Assembly (NCBI GenBank): GCA_036927565.1 | Contig: JAYESD010000005.1 | Coordinates: forward strand, 84,360,301-84,424,300 | Reading direction: 5' to 3' | DNA length: 64,000 nt | Source of the DNA: Tuctoria greenei | Taxonomy: Eukaryota > Streptophyta > Magnoliopsida > Poales > Poaceae | In this document: one piece after another, positions 9,862 through 22,133 of the stretch | Layout of the letters: each line of letters starts with the position of its first letter | How positions within the stretch are numbered: position 1 is the first letter of the stretch | Program-made: the position numbers and the translations under genes | Notes under the pieces: generated by a model | Seen by the model: the letters and a program-made list of their open reading frames with translations, nothing else | What the model was told of the DNA's origin: nothing | The model's database searches: none

Positions 9862-11678
9862 TGTGAGACCTATGTGTGCTGAATACAGTGGCTATGGCGA
9901 TAAAAGTTTTGAATGCTGTCGTAAGATCTTTTTAGCAAGGTCCGACTCTAGCTCCGAGCTTCTGCAAGGTCTGACAATAGGTCCAACTTTCTTTCTCTAG
10001 GTCCGACATGTTTTTTTGGGTAGCTCCGGTGAGCTTTGTCTTTAGCTCCGGCATGTCTTTGATAGCTCCGGCATGTCTTTGTTAAGCTCCGATATGTTTT
10101 TGCTAGGTCCGACTTATGTTGGTTAGCTCCAACATATTTTTGGTAAGTTCCAGCGCTAGGTTGTACTAGCTTTGGTAAGCTCCGGTGCTAGGTTGTACTA
10201 GCTTTGGTAAGCTCCGATGCTAGGTTGTACTAGCTTTGGTAAGCTTCGCTCAAGCTTCAGTTAGCTTTGGCAAGGTTCGAAGCTTGATCGCAATGTTCCT
10301 TCTTTTACTGTGTATTATCTCGAACCTGCTTTACATTGTTGGAAAGATTGCTTAGTATTCATTTGCTAAGTTTTTGCTGCATTTTGGCTGACATGGCTGA
10401 TATCGTTTGGCTATGCTTTGCAACATGCTTATGTGAGGTGCTCACGTAAAGTGTTGTGTTTGGAACTAACTTGAGTCAAGTCGCGGACTTGGGCTCATAC
10501 GGATTGGATGTTTATTCATGTGCAGATGTTGCTTGAGTTCAAGACATGGCTGGTGACGGGATCCATTGAACTAGTCTTAGGGAAAAGATGAGGTTCAACA
10601 ACCAAGTTCGGGAGGAATTGTGGTTGAGTTGATCCTGAGGTTGCGCGTCATGTTTGAATCAAGAACAATGCATATGAAGGTATCGTGGATGTCATTGGAA
10701 GATGTTTGCACGTATGCAAGGAGTTCATGGATGTGGCTACATGGTTCTGAGGCGTGATGAAGAGATGTTGACGTAAAGAATTGGTCGGAAAGGTCCAACC
10801 GACTAGGTTATGGACTCAGGCTGCAGCTGAGTCGGGTTTGACTCAAATATGGAAAGATTTAAGTTGGTTATGATAGGATTTCGTGTAGGTCACGAATTGT
10901 GGTTGTTTTAGGAATGTGGGATACGTTCCTAATATGTTTGTAAGTCTTAAGATTGCTTCTATCTGCGTATAGAAGAGTCCTAAGCAGTTATGGAAAGTTT
11001 CGATTCGTGATTTGAGTAGGATTAGAGTCCTAGTTGAGATTGGGTTGGCCTAAGGGCTGGTTCTATAAGCAAGGGAGGCTAGAGCTCATGGTAGACGACT
11101 TTGGACCTGTTCCTCTTGTGTTCTATTGAATAAAATTCGTATTTGAAAGGAACTTTTGGGCCTTGTTCATCCGACTTGTTCCAGACAAGTTTTTCTCGTC
11201 GAGTTTTCTGCACAGCACTACCTTTCTTCGGTGGTTTTGTCATAACTCGAGTTTTAAAGATCCAATTGACGTGATTCTTTTTGGGTTGTCTTCACAACTT
11301 GATTATCTATCATCTGTCAAAATTTCACGGTCATTAGATTTGTGGTTTCTGATCTACACGAGTTTCTTTGCAGCATTCCAGAACTGTTTTTCTCGGGTAG
11401 GATAGATTGACCTTGGTTCGATCTTTCAATCGTAACTTGAGTTTTTCTTGACGGATTTGATTGATTATTGTTGTGTCGTCTTCTTGACTTGATTCTCTCT
11501 GATGTATATCACTTTTGTCATGGTGAAACACGTTTAGATTAGTCTCACACATGATTTCTTTAACAGATCATTTTTCTGTCGAAGGGGTTGAGATTTAATT
11601 GTTTCTGCTGCATAAGATTTTTTAAATCTACCATTCACTCCCCCTCTTGTAGATCTTCATGTTCCCTTCGATCCTACA
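9862..11678 (+). repeat. 3' LTR of copia element B (1817 bp)
   Basis: It begins TGTGAGACC after the purine tract and ends ATCCTACA. A TATA-like TTCTATAAGC is at 11061. The first 400 bp contain a ladder of AGCTCCGG/AGGTCCGAC boxes spaced about 20-22 bp, described under findings. Residual Del LTR sequence (ACTTGGTTTAATTTCGG) follows immediately. Confidence 0.75.
10155..10250 (+). repeat. 32-bp tandem repeat, three copies, in the copia B LTR
   Basis: Units start at 10155, 10187 and 10219. Each begins GCTAGGTTGTACTAGC and ends with AAGCTCCG or a near variant. The copies differ at only a few positions. Confidence 0.85.
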
Positions 11679-11709
11679 ACTTGGTTTAATTTCGGAACCG
11701 TGTGTCACA
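11679..11709 (+). repeat. Stub of the 5' LTR of element C
   Basis: These bases match the last bases of the complete LTR at 19275-19305 (CTTGGTT..ATTTCGGAACCG, ending GTGTCACA). Everything upstream was displaced by the insertion of copia B. Confidence 0.8.
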
Positions 11710-11711
11710 AA

Positions 11712-11725
11712 TTGATATCAGAGCC
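11712..11725 (+). other. Primer binding site of element C
   Basis: TTGATATCAGAGCC follows the LTR end. It matches the initiator-methionine tRNA type site (TGGTATCAGAGC) with one base changed, as in many plant LTR elements. Confidence 0.75.
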
Positions 11726-11972
11726 ACAGGTTGACCGTAGGACGCAGCCTAGATAGAATGGACACTTTAGAGCACATAGAAACACTCAGGCTCGATGTGT
11801 TCTTGCTTGGTGTGCTGCTTGCTATATATTGCTTGCTTGTGTGCTTAATAGAGGATTTTGGGATGCTTTAGCATTGCCAAGTTCACCTAGGCTAGTGAGT
11901 TATTTAGTTTCATATCCCTTGATGCATATAGTTGGGGATGTTTTCTAATTCTTACCTATTGCTTTTCTCTAG

Positions 11973-14900
11973 ATGGTGAGGACTCGCAACCAGAGGGATG
12001 CTAATGATGAGGAGGAGAATCATGGAGCACCTCAGAACAACAATGGACAAGGACCTGTTCATGGAGCTATCAACATTGAGCAGCTTTTGGCTATGCAAAA
12101 CCAGCTCATGCAGACCATGATACAAACCATGGGACAGCCGCAGGCTGGTAACATCAACAATCAGCCCCACATGCCTCCACCGCCACCCCTACCTCCTCAT
12201 AACCGGTTGGGAGAGTTTATGAGGACTAGGCCGCCAACCTTTGCTCAAGCCGCTGACCCTATGGATGCGGATGATTGGCTCAAATCCGTGGAGAAGAAGC
12301 TTGCTATTGTCCAATGCAGTGACCGGAAGAAGGTCTTATTTGCTTCTCATCAACTAGTTGGAGCAGCTGCGGATTGATGGGATTCTTATTGCAATGCTCA
12401 TGAGAATCAGGAGAGGATCACATGGGCCAAATTCAAGGAGAGTTTTCGTTCCCATTATGTGCCCGAGGGTGTTATGATCTTGAAGAGGCAAGAATTTGAG
12501 AACTTGAGGCAAGGAAGATCGAGTGTGGGTGAATATCTCAATAAATTCACTCAACTCTCAAGGTATGTGCCTGAGGATGTGAGCTGGGACAGGCAGAAAC
12601 AATACTTGTTCATGAGGGGCTCGAACAATGAGATCTAAGTGCAATTGCTCAATTGTGACTATGCAAATTTCCAAAAGCTTGTGGACAAAGCAATTGTGGT
12701 GGATAATAAGGTCCAGGAGATGGAACAAGACAACAAGAGGATGGCACCATATCAAGGACAGCAACAAGGAAGTAATGTGCGCCCTTGCCTTGTGCCTCCT
12801 AATGCGCCATACTACAACTCTTGTATTCCTGCTCAACGCCCCGGATATGCACAACTCAGTTTGTGCAGTAACGCCCTATCATACAAGCACCTAGGCCTCC
12901 AATGCCCTATGCACCACGAGCCAACTTTCCTGGTGCAAATGTTCAAAATCAAGTCCGTTCCAATAATTCTGGTGCAGCAAAGAAGTGCTATACTTATGGA
13001 GAAGCTGGACACTTTGCGCATCAATGTCCTAAGTCGGGCCTTGGTCAAGGAAGCAATGCGCTGAGGCAAGACTCAAGACCCAATGGAGGACAGCCGCAAG
13101 GATGCCGTGGACAGCAGAATTTTGCTCGTGGAAACGTGAACCATGTCTCTACGGAGGATGCTCAACAAGCGGATGACGTGGTCATTGGTATGTTTCTCGC
13201 CAACTCCAACTCGTGACTATGTTGTTTGATTCTAGAGCATCGCATTTATTCATTGCATCAAAGTATGTCGCCAAGTGTATTTTGCCTATCTCTCATATGA
13301 AGTTTACTTTATTGGTTAAGTCTCCTGGAGGAGAGATGAGGACAAATATAGTATGTCCAAAAGTAAGCCTTAGAATAAGGGGGGTAGACTTCTCCGCCAA
13401 CCTCATTGTTTTGGGTTCTCAAGGATTGGACATTATACTTGGTATGGATTGGATGAGGAAGCACAATAGAGTTATTGAGTGTGCCACGAAGACGGTGAAG
13501 TTGACTAATGAAGAAGGGATCATCGTAGAATTTTAAGCATCTCAAACCGCACCGAAGCGATTGGAGCTGAATCATATGGACGGTGTCACAATTGAGGAGA
13601 TTCCAGTGGTGTGTGAATGTTTGGATGTTTTTTCGGACTAGTTGCTAGGTATGCCACCTGATTGAGACATTGAGTTTGTTATTGATTTAATAACTGGAAC
13701 TGCACCTATAGCTAAGAGGCCGTATAGGATGCCTCCTGTGGAATTAGCGGAGCTCAAGAAGCAGATTCAAGAGTAACTAGAGAAGGGTTTTATTCGCCCA
13801 AGATCTTCACCATGGGGAGTACACGTGCTGTTTGTGGACAAGAAGGATGGGTCGCAAAGGATGTGCGTAGATTACCGAGCTCTCAATGAGGTAACAATCA
13901 AGAACAAGTACACCTTGCCACGCATATAAGACTTGTTTGATCAGATGAAGGGTTCTTGTGTTTTCTCTAAAATTGACTTGTGGTTGGGATACTTTCAAAT
14001 GAAGATTAGACCATCAGACATACCCAAGACAGCTTTTAGGACATGGTATGGATCTTATGAGTACACCGTGATTTCTTTTGGATTGACAAATGTGCCTGCC
14101 TACTTTATGTACCTCATGAATAAGGTCTTCTGGGAGTACTTGGATAAGTTTGTTGTGGTGTTCATTGATGACATTATGATCTACTCGAAGGATGAGAAGG
14201 AACATGAGGAACACTTGAGGCTTACATTGCAGAAATTGAGGGAGCATCGATTGTACGCCAAGTTCAACAAATGTCAGTTTTGGTTAAGGGAAGTGTCGTT
14301 TTTGGGTCATATCATTTCAGGAGGAGGAGTTTTGGTTGACCCCGGAAAAGTGAGTGACGTGTTGAAATGGCAACCCCCGCAAAACGTAAAGGAAATAAGG
14401 AGTTTTCTTGGAATGGCTGGATATTACCATCGATTCATCAAGGACTTTTCCAAGATAGCCAAACCAATGACGGAATTGCTAATGAAGGGAAAGGCTTTCC
14501 AATGGACTCAAGCTTGTCAAAACGGTTTTGAGGAGTTGAAGAAGAGGTTGACAACAGCCCCAATTTTGATATTGCCAGACGTGAGCAAGAGTTTTGATAT
14601 TTATTGCGACGCATCGAGATAAGAACTTGGATGTGTATTGATGCAAGAAGGTCAAGTGGTCGCCTATGCATCAAGACAATTGAAGAAACATGAGCAGAAT
14701 TACCCAACGCATGATTTGGAACTTGCAACCGTGGTACATGCGTTGAAGATTTGGAGACACTATATCCTTGGACATAGGTGTGAAATTTATACGGATCACA
14801 AGAATCTTAAGTATATTTTCACACAAACGGATCTGAATTTGAGGCAACCGAGATGGTTGGAGATCATCAAAGATTATGACTTGGGGATCAACTATCATCC

Positions 14901-16617
14901 AGGAAAAGCCAATGTAGTGGCCGATGCATTAAGTAGAAAAGGAGTAAGTCATCAACTCACAGTTCGAGAGTTACCATCCGAGTTATGTAAGGAGTTTGAA
15001 CGGTTGAACCTTGGATTTGTAAATGAGATGGGGATGGTGGAGTTGAATCCCATCTTGGAGCAAGAAATTCGAGAGGGTCAAACGAAGGATGAGGAAATAC
15101 AAGAAATCAAGGAAAGGACCCAAGAAGGGAGAGAATTCAGATTCGATGAGGATGAACATGATACCCTATGGCTTGGAAAAAGGATTGTCGTGCCCAATGT
15201 AAAGCATATTCGGGAGACAATATTAAAAGAGGCACATGACTCACCTTACTCAATTCACCCCGGTTGTACGAAGATGTACAAAGACTTGCTATTGGTGGGA
15301 TAGCATGAAAAAGGACATAGCTGAATATGTAGCATTGTGTGATGTGTGTCAACGAGTCAAGGCGGAACATCAAAGGCCAGCTGGATTATTGCAACCATTG
15401 AAGATCCCGGAATGAAAGTGGGAATAAATTGGAATTGACTTCATAGTTGGGTTACCACGTACTCAGTCCGGTTACGACTCAATTTGGGTAATTGTGGATC
15501 GCTTAACCAAGTCAGCTCATTTTGTCCTTGTGAAGACCAAGTATACAGCTGCACAATTGGCCGAAATATACATGGAGCATATTGTGTGTCGACACGGAGT
15601 ACCGAAGAAGATAGTCTCGGATAGAGGTTCTCAATTTACCTCTAGATTTTGGCAGAAATTGCATGAAGCATTGGGAACAAGGTTGAACTTCAGTTCGGCA
15701 TATCACCCTCAAACGGATGAACAAACCGAGAGGACCAATCAAATTTGTAGGACATGTTACAAGCTTGTGCTTTGAAGCATGGGAAAGGTTGGGACAAAAG
15801 CTTGCCATACGGGGAATTTTCATAGAACAATAGTTATCAAGCAAGCTTCAAAATGTCACCATATGAAGCGCTTTATGGAAGGAAGTGTAGGACACCTTTA
15901 TTCTGGAATGAGGCAGGAGAAACTCAAGTATTTGGTCCGGATGTGTTGCAAGAAGCTGAACAGCAAGTCCAAATAATTCGTGAAAACTTGAGGGCTGCCC
16001 AATCAAGAAAAAAAGGCTATGCGGACAATAGGAGAAGGAAATTAGCCTTTGAAGTGGGAGATTTTGTTTACCTCAAGGTGTCACCGTGAGGGGTCATAAG
16101 AGGCAAGCTGGCACCTCGCTACATTGGACCATTCAAGATTTTGGACAAAAGAGGAGAAGTGGCGTATAAGTTGGAGATGCCAGCTCATCTTTCGGATGTC
16201 CATGATGTCTTTCATGTTTCCCAGCTCAAGAAGTGCTTGAGAGTATTGGAACAACAAGTGCCAATGGAAGGATTGGAATTAGGGGCATATTTGACTTATG
16301 CTGAACAACCGGTCAAAATCTTGGAAACCAAGGAGAGGGTCACAAGGAACAAGGTTATTAGATGGTGTAAAGTTCAATGGAAGCACCACACAGAAAAAGA
16401 AGCAACGTGGGAACCGGAGGATGATGTCAAGAAGGAATTTCCCTATCTCTTTTCTTCTGCGTCGAATCTCGAGGGCGAGATTCATTTTAAGGGTGGTAGG
16501 TTTGTAACACCCTCATTTTCATGCATCATGCCCTACATACATTCATATACATGTTTAACATTAATCCACATAAAGAGGAATAAGTTTAAAATTGATTTGG
16601 AACAAAACCACACTTGA
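11973..16617 (+). pseudogene. Degenerate gag-pol of Del-like element C (gag, protease, RT, RNase H, integrase, chromodomain)
   Basis: Gag starts at 11973 (MVRTRNQRD) and breaks at a stop at 12375 and another near 12636. It changes frame near 12870. The zinc knuckle (CYTYGEAGHFAHQC, near 12990) has Tyr where the second Cys should be. The protease is in the 13213-13536 frame with DSRA in place of the usual DSGA. RT spans about 13630-14622 with stops near 13640, 13663, 13774 and 13927, and a preserved FIDD catalytic motif. RNase H is at 14638-14940. Integrase is at about 15150-16080, in several frames. The chromodomain-like tail (KVQWKHHTEKEATWEPEDDV) lies at 16370-16430. The final frame reads into the 3' LTR. 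With this many lesions the copy cannot encode a working polyprotein. Confidence 0.88.
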
Positions 16618-16630
16618 AATTCAAGAAAGT

Positions 16631-16960
16631 GCGGACTAGTCTAATTTTGGTGTGGACTAGTCCGATTTTTCTCTCACCTCGATCGGACTTGTCCGTTTTT
16701 GCTGCGGACTAGTCCGTTTTTGCCTCTGGACACTTTCGGACTTGTCCGGTCTTATGCGGACTAGTCCGGTGCTCCAAGAATCCTTGAAAATTTGCTAAGA
16801 CCCTAGACTTGTCCGGACTAGTCTGGTGTTCCAGCGGACTTGTCCGTTTTCCTCTCTGACTAAAGTCAGACTTGTCCGATTTTTGGCTAGAGTTGTCTGA
16901 TTTCTCTCTGGACAACTTTGGACTAGTCCGATCCTTTTTGGACTTGTCCGATATTTTGCG
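16631..16960 (+). repeat. Cluster of CGGACTTGTCCG / CGGACTAGTCCG boxes in U3 of the element C LTR
   Basis: At least eight close matches occur, including paired boxes at 16684/16705 and 16737/16757. Another pair lies downstream of the TATA box at 17466/17486. Starts within a pair are 20-21 bp apart. The same composite is found in the solo Del LTR and in copia D. Confidence 0.85.
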
Positions 16961-17118
16961 ACTCCGAGTTGATCTTTTGTTTTACGACTTAATTCTTGGG
17001 TTCACAGTAAGTGGGCCTAGGGATATCGTGCCTAACTCTTTTAGAGCCCATGTGGGACTCTAAACCGGCCTCTACTCATCTCAAACTCGAAACTCCATCT
17101 AACCCTAGCATCCACCTC

Positions 17119-17126
17119 TATATAAA
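17119..17126 (+). promoter_or_regulatory. TATA box of the element C LTR
   Basis: TATATAAA lies in the context CCACCTCTATATAAACAACC, ~160 bp after the palindrome cluster. It is conserved in the solo LTR at 25976-25983. Confidence 0.7.
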
Positions 17127-19305
17127 CAACCCCACCCCTTGGCTTGACATCTATTTGACACTTTTCCACCCCACCCAAACCCTAGTTCATGGAGAGCCAC
17201 CATCAAGGAGGAAGGAGGAGATCCCAAGCAAGAAGAATATGAGGAGGAAACGAAAGAGGATCAAGATCTCCATCAACAATCCACCATCAAGTTTTTCATC
17301 AACCCTAGATCGTCAAGATCCAAGTGTTGCCTCCAAGATCCTTGATTCATTGGAGTTCTAAACACTTGGTATACCTTCTATTTTCTTTTCCTTACATGAA
17401 TTCAACCTCTAATCTCCAAATCCACATCAATCTAGAAAACCCTAGTTTGCCAATTCTGCGCAGTGCGGACTTGTCCGGTCCCTAGCGGACTAGTCCGATT
17501 TTCCTGGTTAAATTGTGTCAAATTAATTCTAAAATTAGATTGAATCAATTCCAAACCTGTGTAAACTTGTTAAAAGCAATTAGAACTAGTAAGTGAACAT
17601 TAGAAGCAACTCATTAACAAGTTCACCTTGCATTTGCAATAATCATGCATGTCATGTCATATTGAGTAATATTTGTGCACTCTTTGATTGTGTTTCTTGT
17701 CTTGTATGTTTATTGTGCGGATTAGAGGGATTTGCGCTAGAGAGTGCCGCGGAGGATCTACAGCACCAAGAGTTTGAAGTCCTTGATCCTAATCAATCCC
17801 AAGAGCAAGGCAAGTGTCCTTAAAGCATATTGATCCTATTTTAAAATAAATGTTTTGTTTACAAAACTGCATGCTTGTGTCAATTTTGATGGGAAATCCT
17901 ATGAAAGGAAGTTTACTAGCTTTTTTAACCACCCTTGTCACTTGGAATACATGGTAGAGAGTCGGGAAGGGCTTTTTACCTTTTTGCTTCGCTTAATTAA
18001 TTTGGATGGGAAAACAATACTACACACTAATGATGCATTTATGAGATTATGATTAAAACGAACTGGTTAATATGATATGGTAATGGGTGATCTAAGCAAG
18101 CCTGGTATGTTGATGGGTTGGATGATATGGTGGTTGCTTGCTTTAGATCTAAGGACCGGTTCATGCGAGAATAAGCCAGGACTACAGTGCCACCACGAGG
18201 CCAAGTATGGGTGCGGCGTAGCTAATTAATTAGGGCTTTGCTAGTGTTATTTGGACCATTAAGGATTCTTGGGGAAGGGGTAGCCGGATTGGGTTTGTTG
18301 ATGATTGGTGGGGCTACCCTGGGATCCGAATGGCTCAAGAGGGCGCCCTTGGTTGAAGATGTGCTCAGTTGGAGGCATCGCCACTGGTGAAACCTCAATG
18401 GGGTCTAAATAGGCTAGTAATCCCTTTGTAAAGGCTATTTTGTGATCTCTTGGCCATACACCAAAGGAAGTATAATTGGCGTAAGGGAGGTTCTTTAGTC
18501 GCCGACGGGTGGTGAAATCACAAACACGTGGGTAAAGCGGTACAACCTCTGCAGAGTGTCTAATAAAACTATCATGATAGTCGTGCTCCCGGTTAAGAGC
18601 ACCTGGACAACTTCCATGATTAGAGGGAATTTGGTATTGGGATGGTTTTTGGGAAGGTTTTGGTTTGGTACTAGTTATGGGATGGTATTATGGTTTATGG
18701 TAATGGTTATGGTTAATGGTAATGTGAAATATGGAATATGGATGATGGTAATGAATATGGACTGGTATTATGATGATTACATGGTTTATGATGGGTTTAC
18801 TTGACATACATATAATATATTGCTTTTCAAATGTTTTATTGTACTTTTCAGCACTTGGCCATTATTATATCGTCATTTGTATCAGCTACATGTCATACTT
18901 TTTAGACTTGATGAGTACGACATGTACTCACCCTTGCAATCCCCCACCAATAGTTGCAGGTCAGGATTGAGAGTTTAATGATGATAATGTGGAGTTCTAG
19001 GCCGTGTCTACCGCTAGCTTTGCCTGTGGCGTTGAATGGAGCTGCGCTACCCTATTGCTTATGTTGCCTAGTTGTTTAGTTTGCTTAATTAGTTTATTTC
19101 CGCTGCATTAGTTGAACTTGTCATTGATGTTCATTAGAACTTGTATTCGAGGATAATATGGTTTGTGTAATAAAATTTGGTTAATTAATCTTGTTTTGTG
19201 GTAATTTTTTGTATACTCTTTTGTGAGTGCACTCGTGTATGTGTGTTGAACATCCTGGGCACACATATGCATTCACTTGGTTCAATTTCGGAACCGGGTG
19301 TCACA

Positions 19306-22133
19306 GAGCAGCAGGTTAAAGGTTCATAAAAAGTAACTTTAATGAGCATACTCTATATCAATCATAGTTGCAAAGCAATTAGAATTCGATACATCATATT
19401 CTTATGGCTTCTTTAGTATTTACTACGTCACAGCGTCGTGAACAAGCGGTACTCAATCCTTAACCGTGAAGGACAGTGATTGCAATCAATAACACCTGGA
19501 TTGCATGACACACAAACCCGTACGTAAGAAGCGTGCAGTGCTCCTCACAACGTCATACGCAGCAACCTTTCACAAGAAACTCAAGTGCTGAACCAGTCCC
19601 ACAATCGCGGGCAAAATATCCCTACACAGAGCGTTTATGTGCCCGTTAGCGGATTTACACCTCGCTGCCCTCAACCAACCCCTATCGACAGTGGGCTATG
19701 CCTCGACACCCGAGTTATCAACTTACATCGGTTTCCTGGGTTCCATATGCACGGTATGCCTTAGGGCTGCACACAGATTGGTCCTAAATCGACACAAGAA
19801 GGCTATGCATGTGAAACCCTATCTCACTGCATCCTATCCCACTACTCGGTCTCATATTCATATTGATAAACAAGTCTCATACTCAAACCAATGCCGTGTG
19901 ATATAAACCCTATCTCGCGAGTAGATTCCAACTACTTGACTTCTACCGGATTCCTTACAACATTAGCATGGCATTTCTACTGGTCGAGCTGTAAGCCTAC
20001 CCAATACTCCATGGGGTTTGTAGGTCATGCAAGTGGAGTGACAAGCACCTTAGCCCTAATGCACAAAACTCAGCTTAGACATAAGTGATACAAATAAAAA
20101 AATTCAAAATAGAATATAAATGCAAACCGGGGCTTGCCTGACTACAAGTCAGAGGCGAAGTTAGCTTCTGGTGGTATGCTTTCCAAGGGCTCCGGGTCCT
20201 CCTCGATCTCGAAAACTATACGATATGCAATATATAAAGTACATGAGTGATATTGAAACTGTATTAAAGACCTTCTAAACACTGATCAGGAATGAAGATG
20301 ATTTTAATTGGCTTTGGGATTTTTACAGCAGATACTAGGATCTGAGAGGAAGATCTGGACCAATAATTGGAAATGTTCAAGGAAGCTTGTTGTCTCTAAA
20401 ATTCCAACAATTAAATGGCTTCTCTGAATTTTGGTACTAAATTTGTAGCTTTAACATAGCTAACAGTGGATAATCTTGGTAGAGGAGGTCTTACAGGTTC
20501 TAAGAAAATTTGTTTCATAATTTTCTGATCTCCTACAATGAGGAATTGATTTTACAAGTTTGGGATAAAATCTGGAAATGTTTTTGTACATTTCTGAATT
20601 TTCTATGGACATTGGGGATTTGAACACTGTTTGGTCTAGTAAATGAAGTCCAATGAAATTGAAATTTTTACTGGATAACAAGTGTATTGGGTTGTATGTT
20701 CTGAAAAAAATTGGGAATTTTACAATTATCAGAACAGGAGTAATTAATTTCCCAAGGAGTTAGCTCCGAGGAATTAATTAAGAAAATTATGGAACTTTCA
20801 TGTTCAACCAATTGCACAATTGCAATGTTGGGACCAATATGAGTCTACCAAAATTTATTTGGAATTATTCGAGCAATTCTACTAGGAGAAATTGATTTTT
20901 GAAGTTTGGATAAAATCTGGAATTAATTCTAATTGGAAAAGTTTGAATTAATCGAACTGGGCCCACCGATTTAAAATGGGCCAACCAGATTGGATCCACA
21001 CCTGGGGCCACTGAGTAAACAGCATGGCCACAAAAAGATCCATCACCACAGCTGATCCTGTGAGAGGAAAAGTGTTGTTGACACTTGGGGCCCGCCCCAC
21101 TTTCTTCTTCCTCTCGACAGGGGCGGCACCCTGGGCGGCGCGTGTCAGCGCACGCCGGCAAGCTCATTGGCCCGCTGTTGCCCCACTCCAATCTTCCACT
21201 CCATTGCCGCCGGTGCATCATTTCTCATGGCTAAGATGATGGAACCCATGGGGAGGACAGAGGACGGCCGGAGCATGTTGCTCACGGCGGCGGCAGCTCG
21301 GCCATGACGAGGACCATGGTATCGTTTCCCCAATGGCTCACCTTGCTTGGAAAAACATCGTGGAGCTTACCGGGCACATGTCTTGCTCGAATAGGAGGTG
21401 GACACTAGGTGGAACAACTCTGAATATCATTTGCGCCGTTGAGCTTGGCCAAAAATGGTGGAAAAGGGGAAAACTCAAAGAACAGTGCCTACGGTCGATG
21501 GATTGCTCTGGTTTTTGGTCAAGGGTGTGCGCCAAGACATGTGTCAACTATTCCTTAGTTGAATTAAAATATGCTTGCACCTAGAAACTGAATTGAATCG
21601 ATGACCTAGCTTGAAGAGTAAACTCGTGTCGAGACAAAAATGAGGAATACTCGCTCGATAGGGGAAGATAGAGTGGCACTGATTTTCTCTGTTGAGAGTA
21701 GCTCATGAAAAGGTCTTTGGCACCGGCGCAACGGGGAGGCTGAGGTGACCTCATTGCGGCAGCACGGCGACGGCCACCAAAACTATGAAATACCGCCAAC
21801 CGAGTCAGGAATCAACCAAGGAAAAGTTGGAGAGGGTAAAGGAACATCTTGGCCTACTCTTTGCTGTTTGGAGCTTGATCAATCCGTGGCTTGATGGCTC
21901 TGGCAAGCAGGAACCAAAAAGAGCGATGCGCTCTGTTTCTTGATACGACGGGAGAAGAACAGAAACGTGTTGGTTGCGGTGAGGTGAAGCAAGAGAGTGA
22001 GTGAACCAGCGATGAGGTGATGATAAGGAGGAACATTTTTAATCTACGGGCACTTGAGTGCGGGCCAAGTGCGCCTCTTTGTATCTGGGAGCGCAGGACA
22101 CTCACGGCAATGGCGGTTCACTCGATTTGTGAG
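19306..22133 (-). repeat. 3' LTR of element E, distal part
   Basis: It is collinear with 60474-63340 over its whole length. For example, both copies contain GCAGGTTAAAGGTTCATAAA near their left end and CACTCACGGCAATG near their right end. It stops at 22133, where copia D begins. I find no credible coding region; the short frames here differ between the two copies. Confidence 0.82.

Larger units (their letters stand above)
9492..11678 (+). mobile_element. Element B: Ty1/copia retrotransposon, 3' end (internal tail plus 3' LTR)
   Basis: The internal tail 9492-9861 has no ORF but carries repeated purine tracts of the form AAGGGGGAGA (near 9610, 9775, 9851). These are typical of the 3' untranslated part of Sirevirus-like copia elements. 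The last one abuts the LTR start at 9862. The rest of the element must lie to the left of element A, outside the window. It is inserted in the 5' LTR of element C, 31 bp before that LTR's end. Confidence 0.75.
11679..19305 (+). mobile_element. Element C: Del/Tekay-type Ty3 chromovirus (RIRE3/Retrosat-like), degenerate
   Basis: What remains is a 31-bp stub of the 5' LTR, a tRNA-Met type primer site, a broken gag-pol ending in a chromodomain, and a complete 3' LTR of 2803 bp. It lies in the 3' LTR of minus-strand element E. The sequence after 19305 (GAGCAGCAGGTTAAAGG) resumes E sequence that is uninterrupted at 60474. The 5' LTR start lies beyond the window because copia B split it. Confidence 0.85.
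16503..19305 (+). repeat. 3' LTR of element C (2803 bp)
   Basis: It begins TGTAACACCC after a purine-rich tract (near 16484-16500) and ends GGGTGTCACA. It is closely related to the solo LTR at 25359-44170, and it provides the empty site for the CACTA insertion: 18331-18340 reads TGGCTCAAGA without a duplication. No gene is supported in the ~2.8 kb; short frames such as 17593-17823 and 18556-18804 have no recognisable product. Confidence 0.88.

Noticed and set aside
10155..10250. Direct repeats suggestive of a CRISPR-like array
   Set aside because: The units are contiguous without spacers, and the setting is a plant LTR. The same holds for the palindrome arrays in the CACTA ends.
17011..17361. 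Frames after the TATA box of Del LTRs (17011-17361, 26107-26358)
   Set aside because: The two LTR copies have different frames and lengths. The stretch is the transcribed R/U5 part of the LTR.
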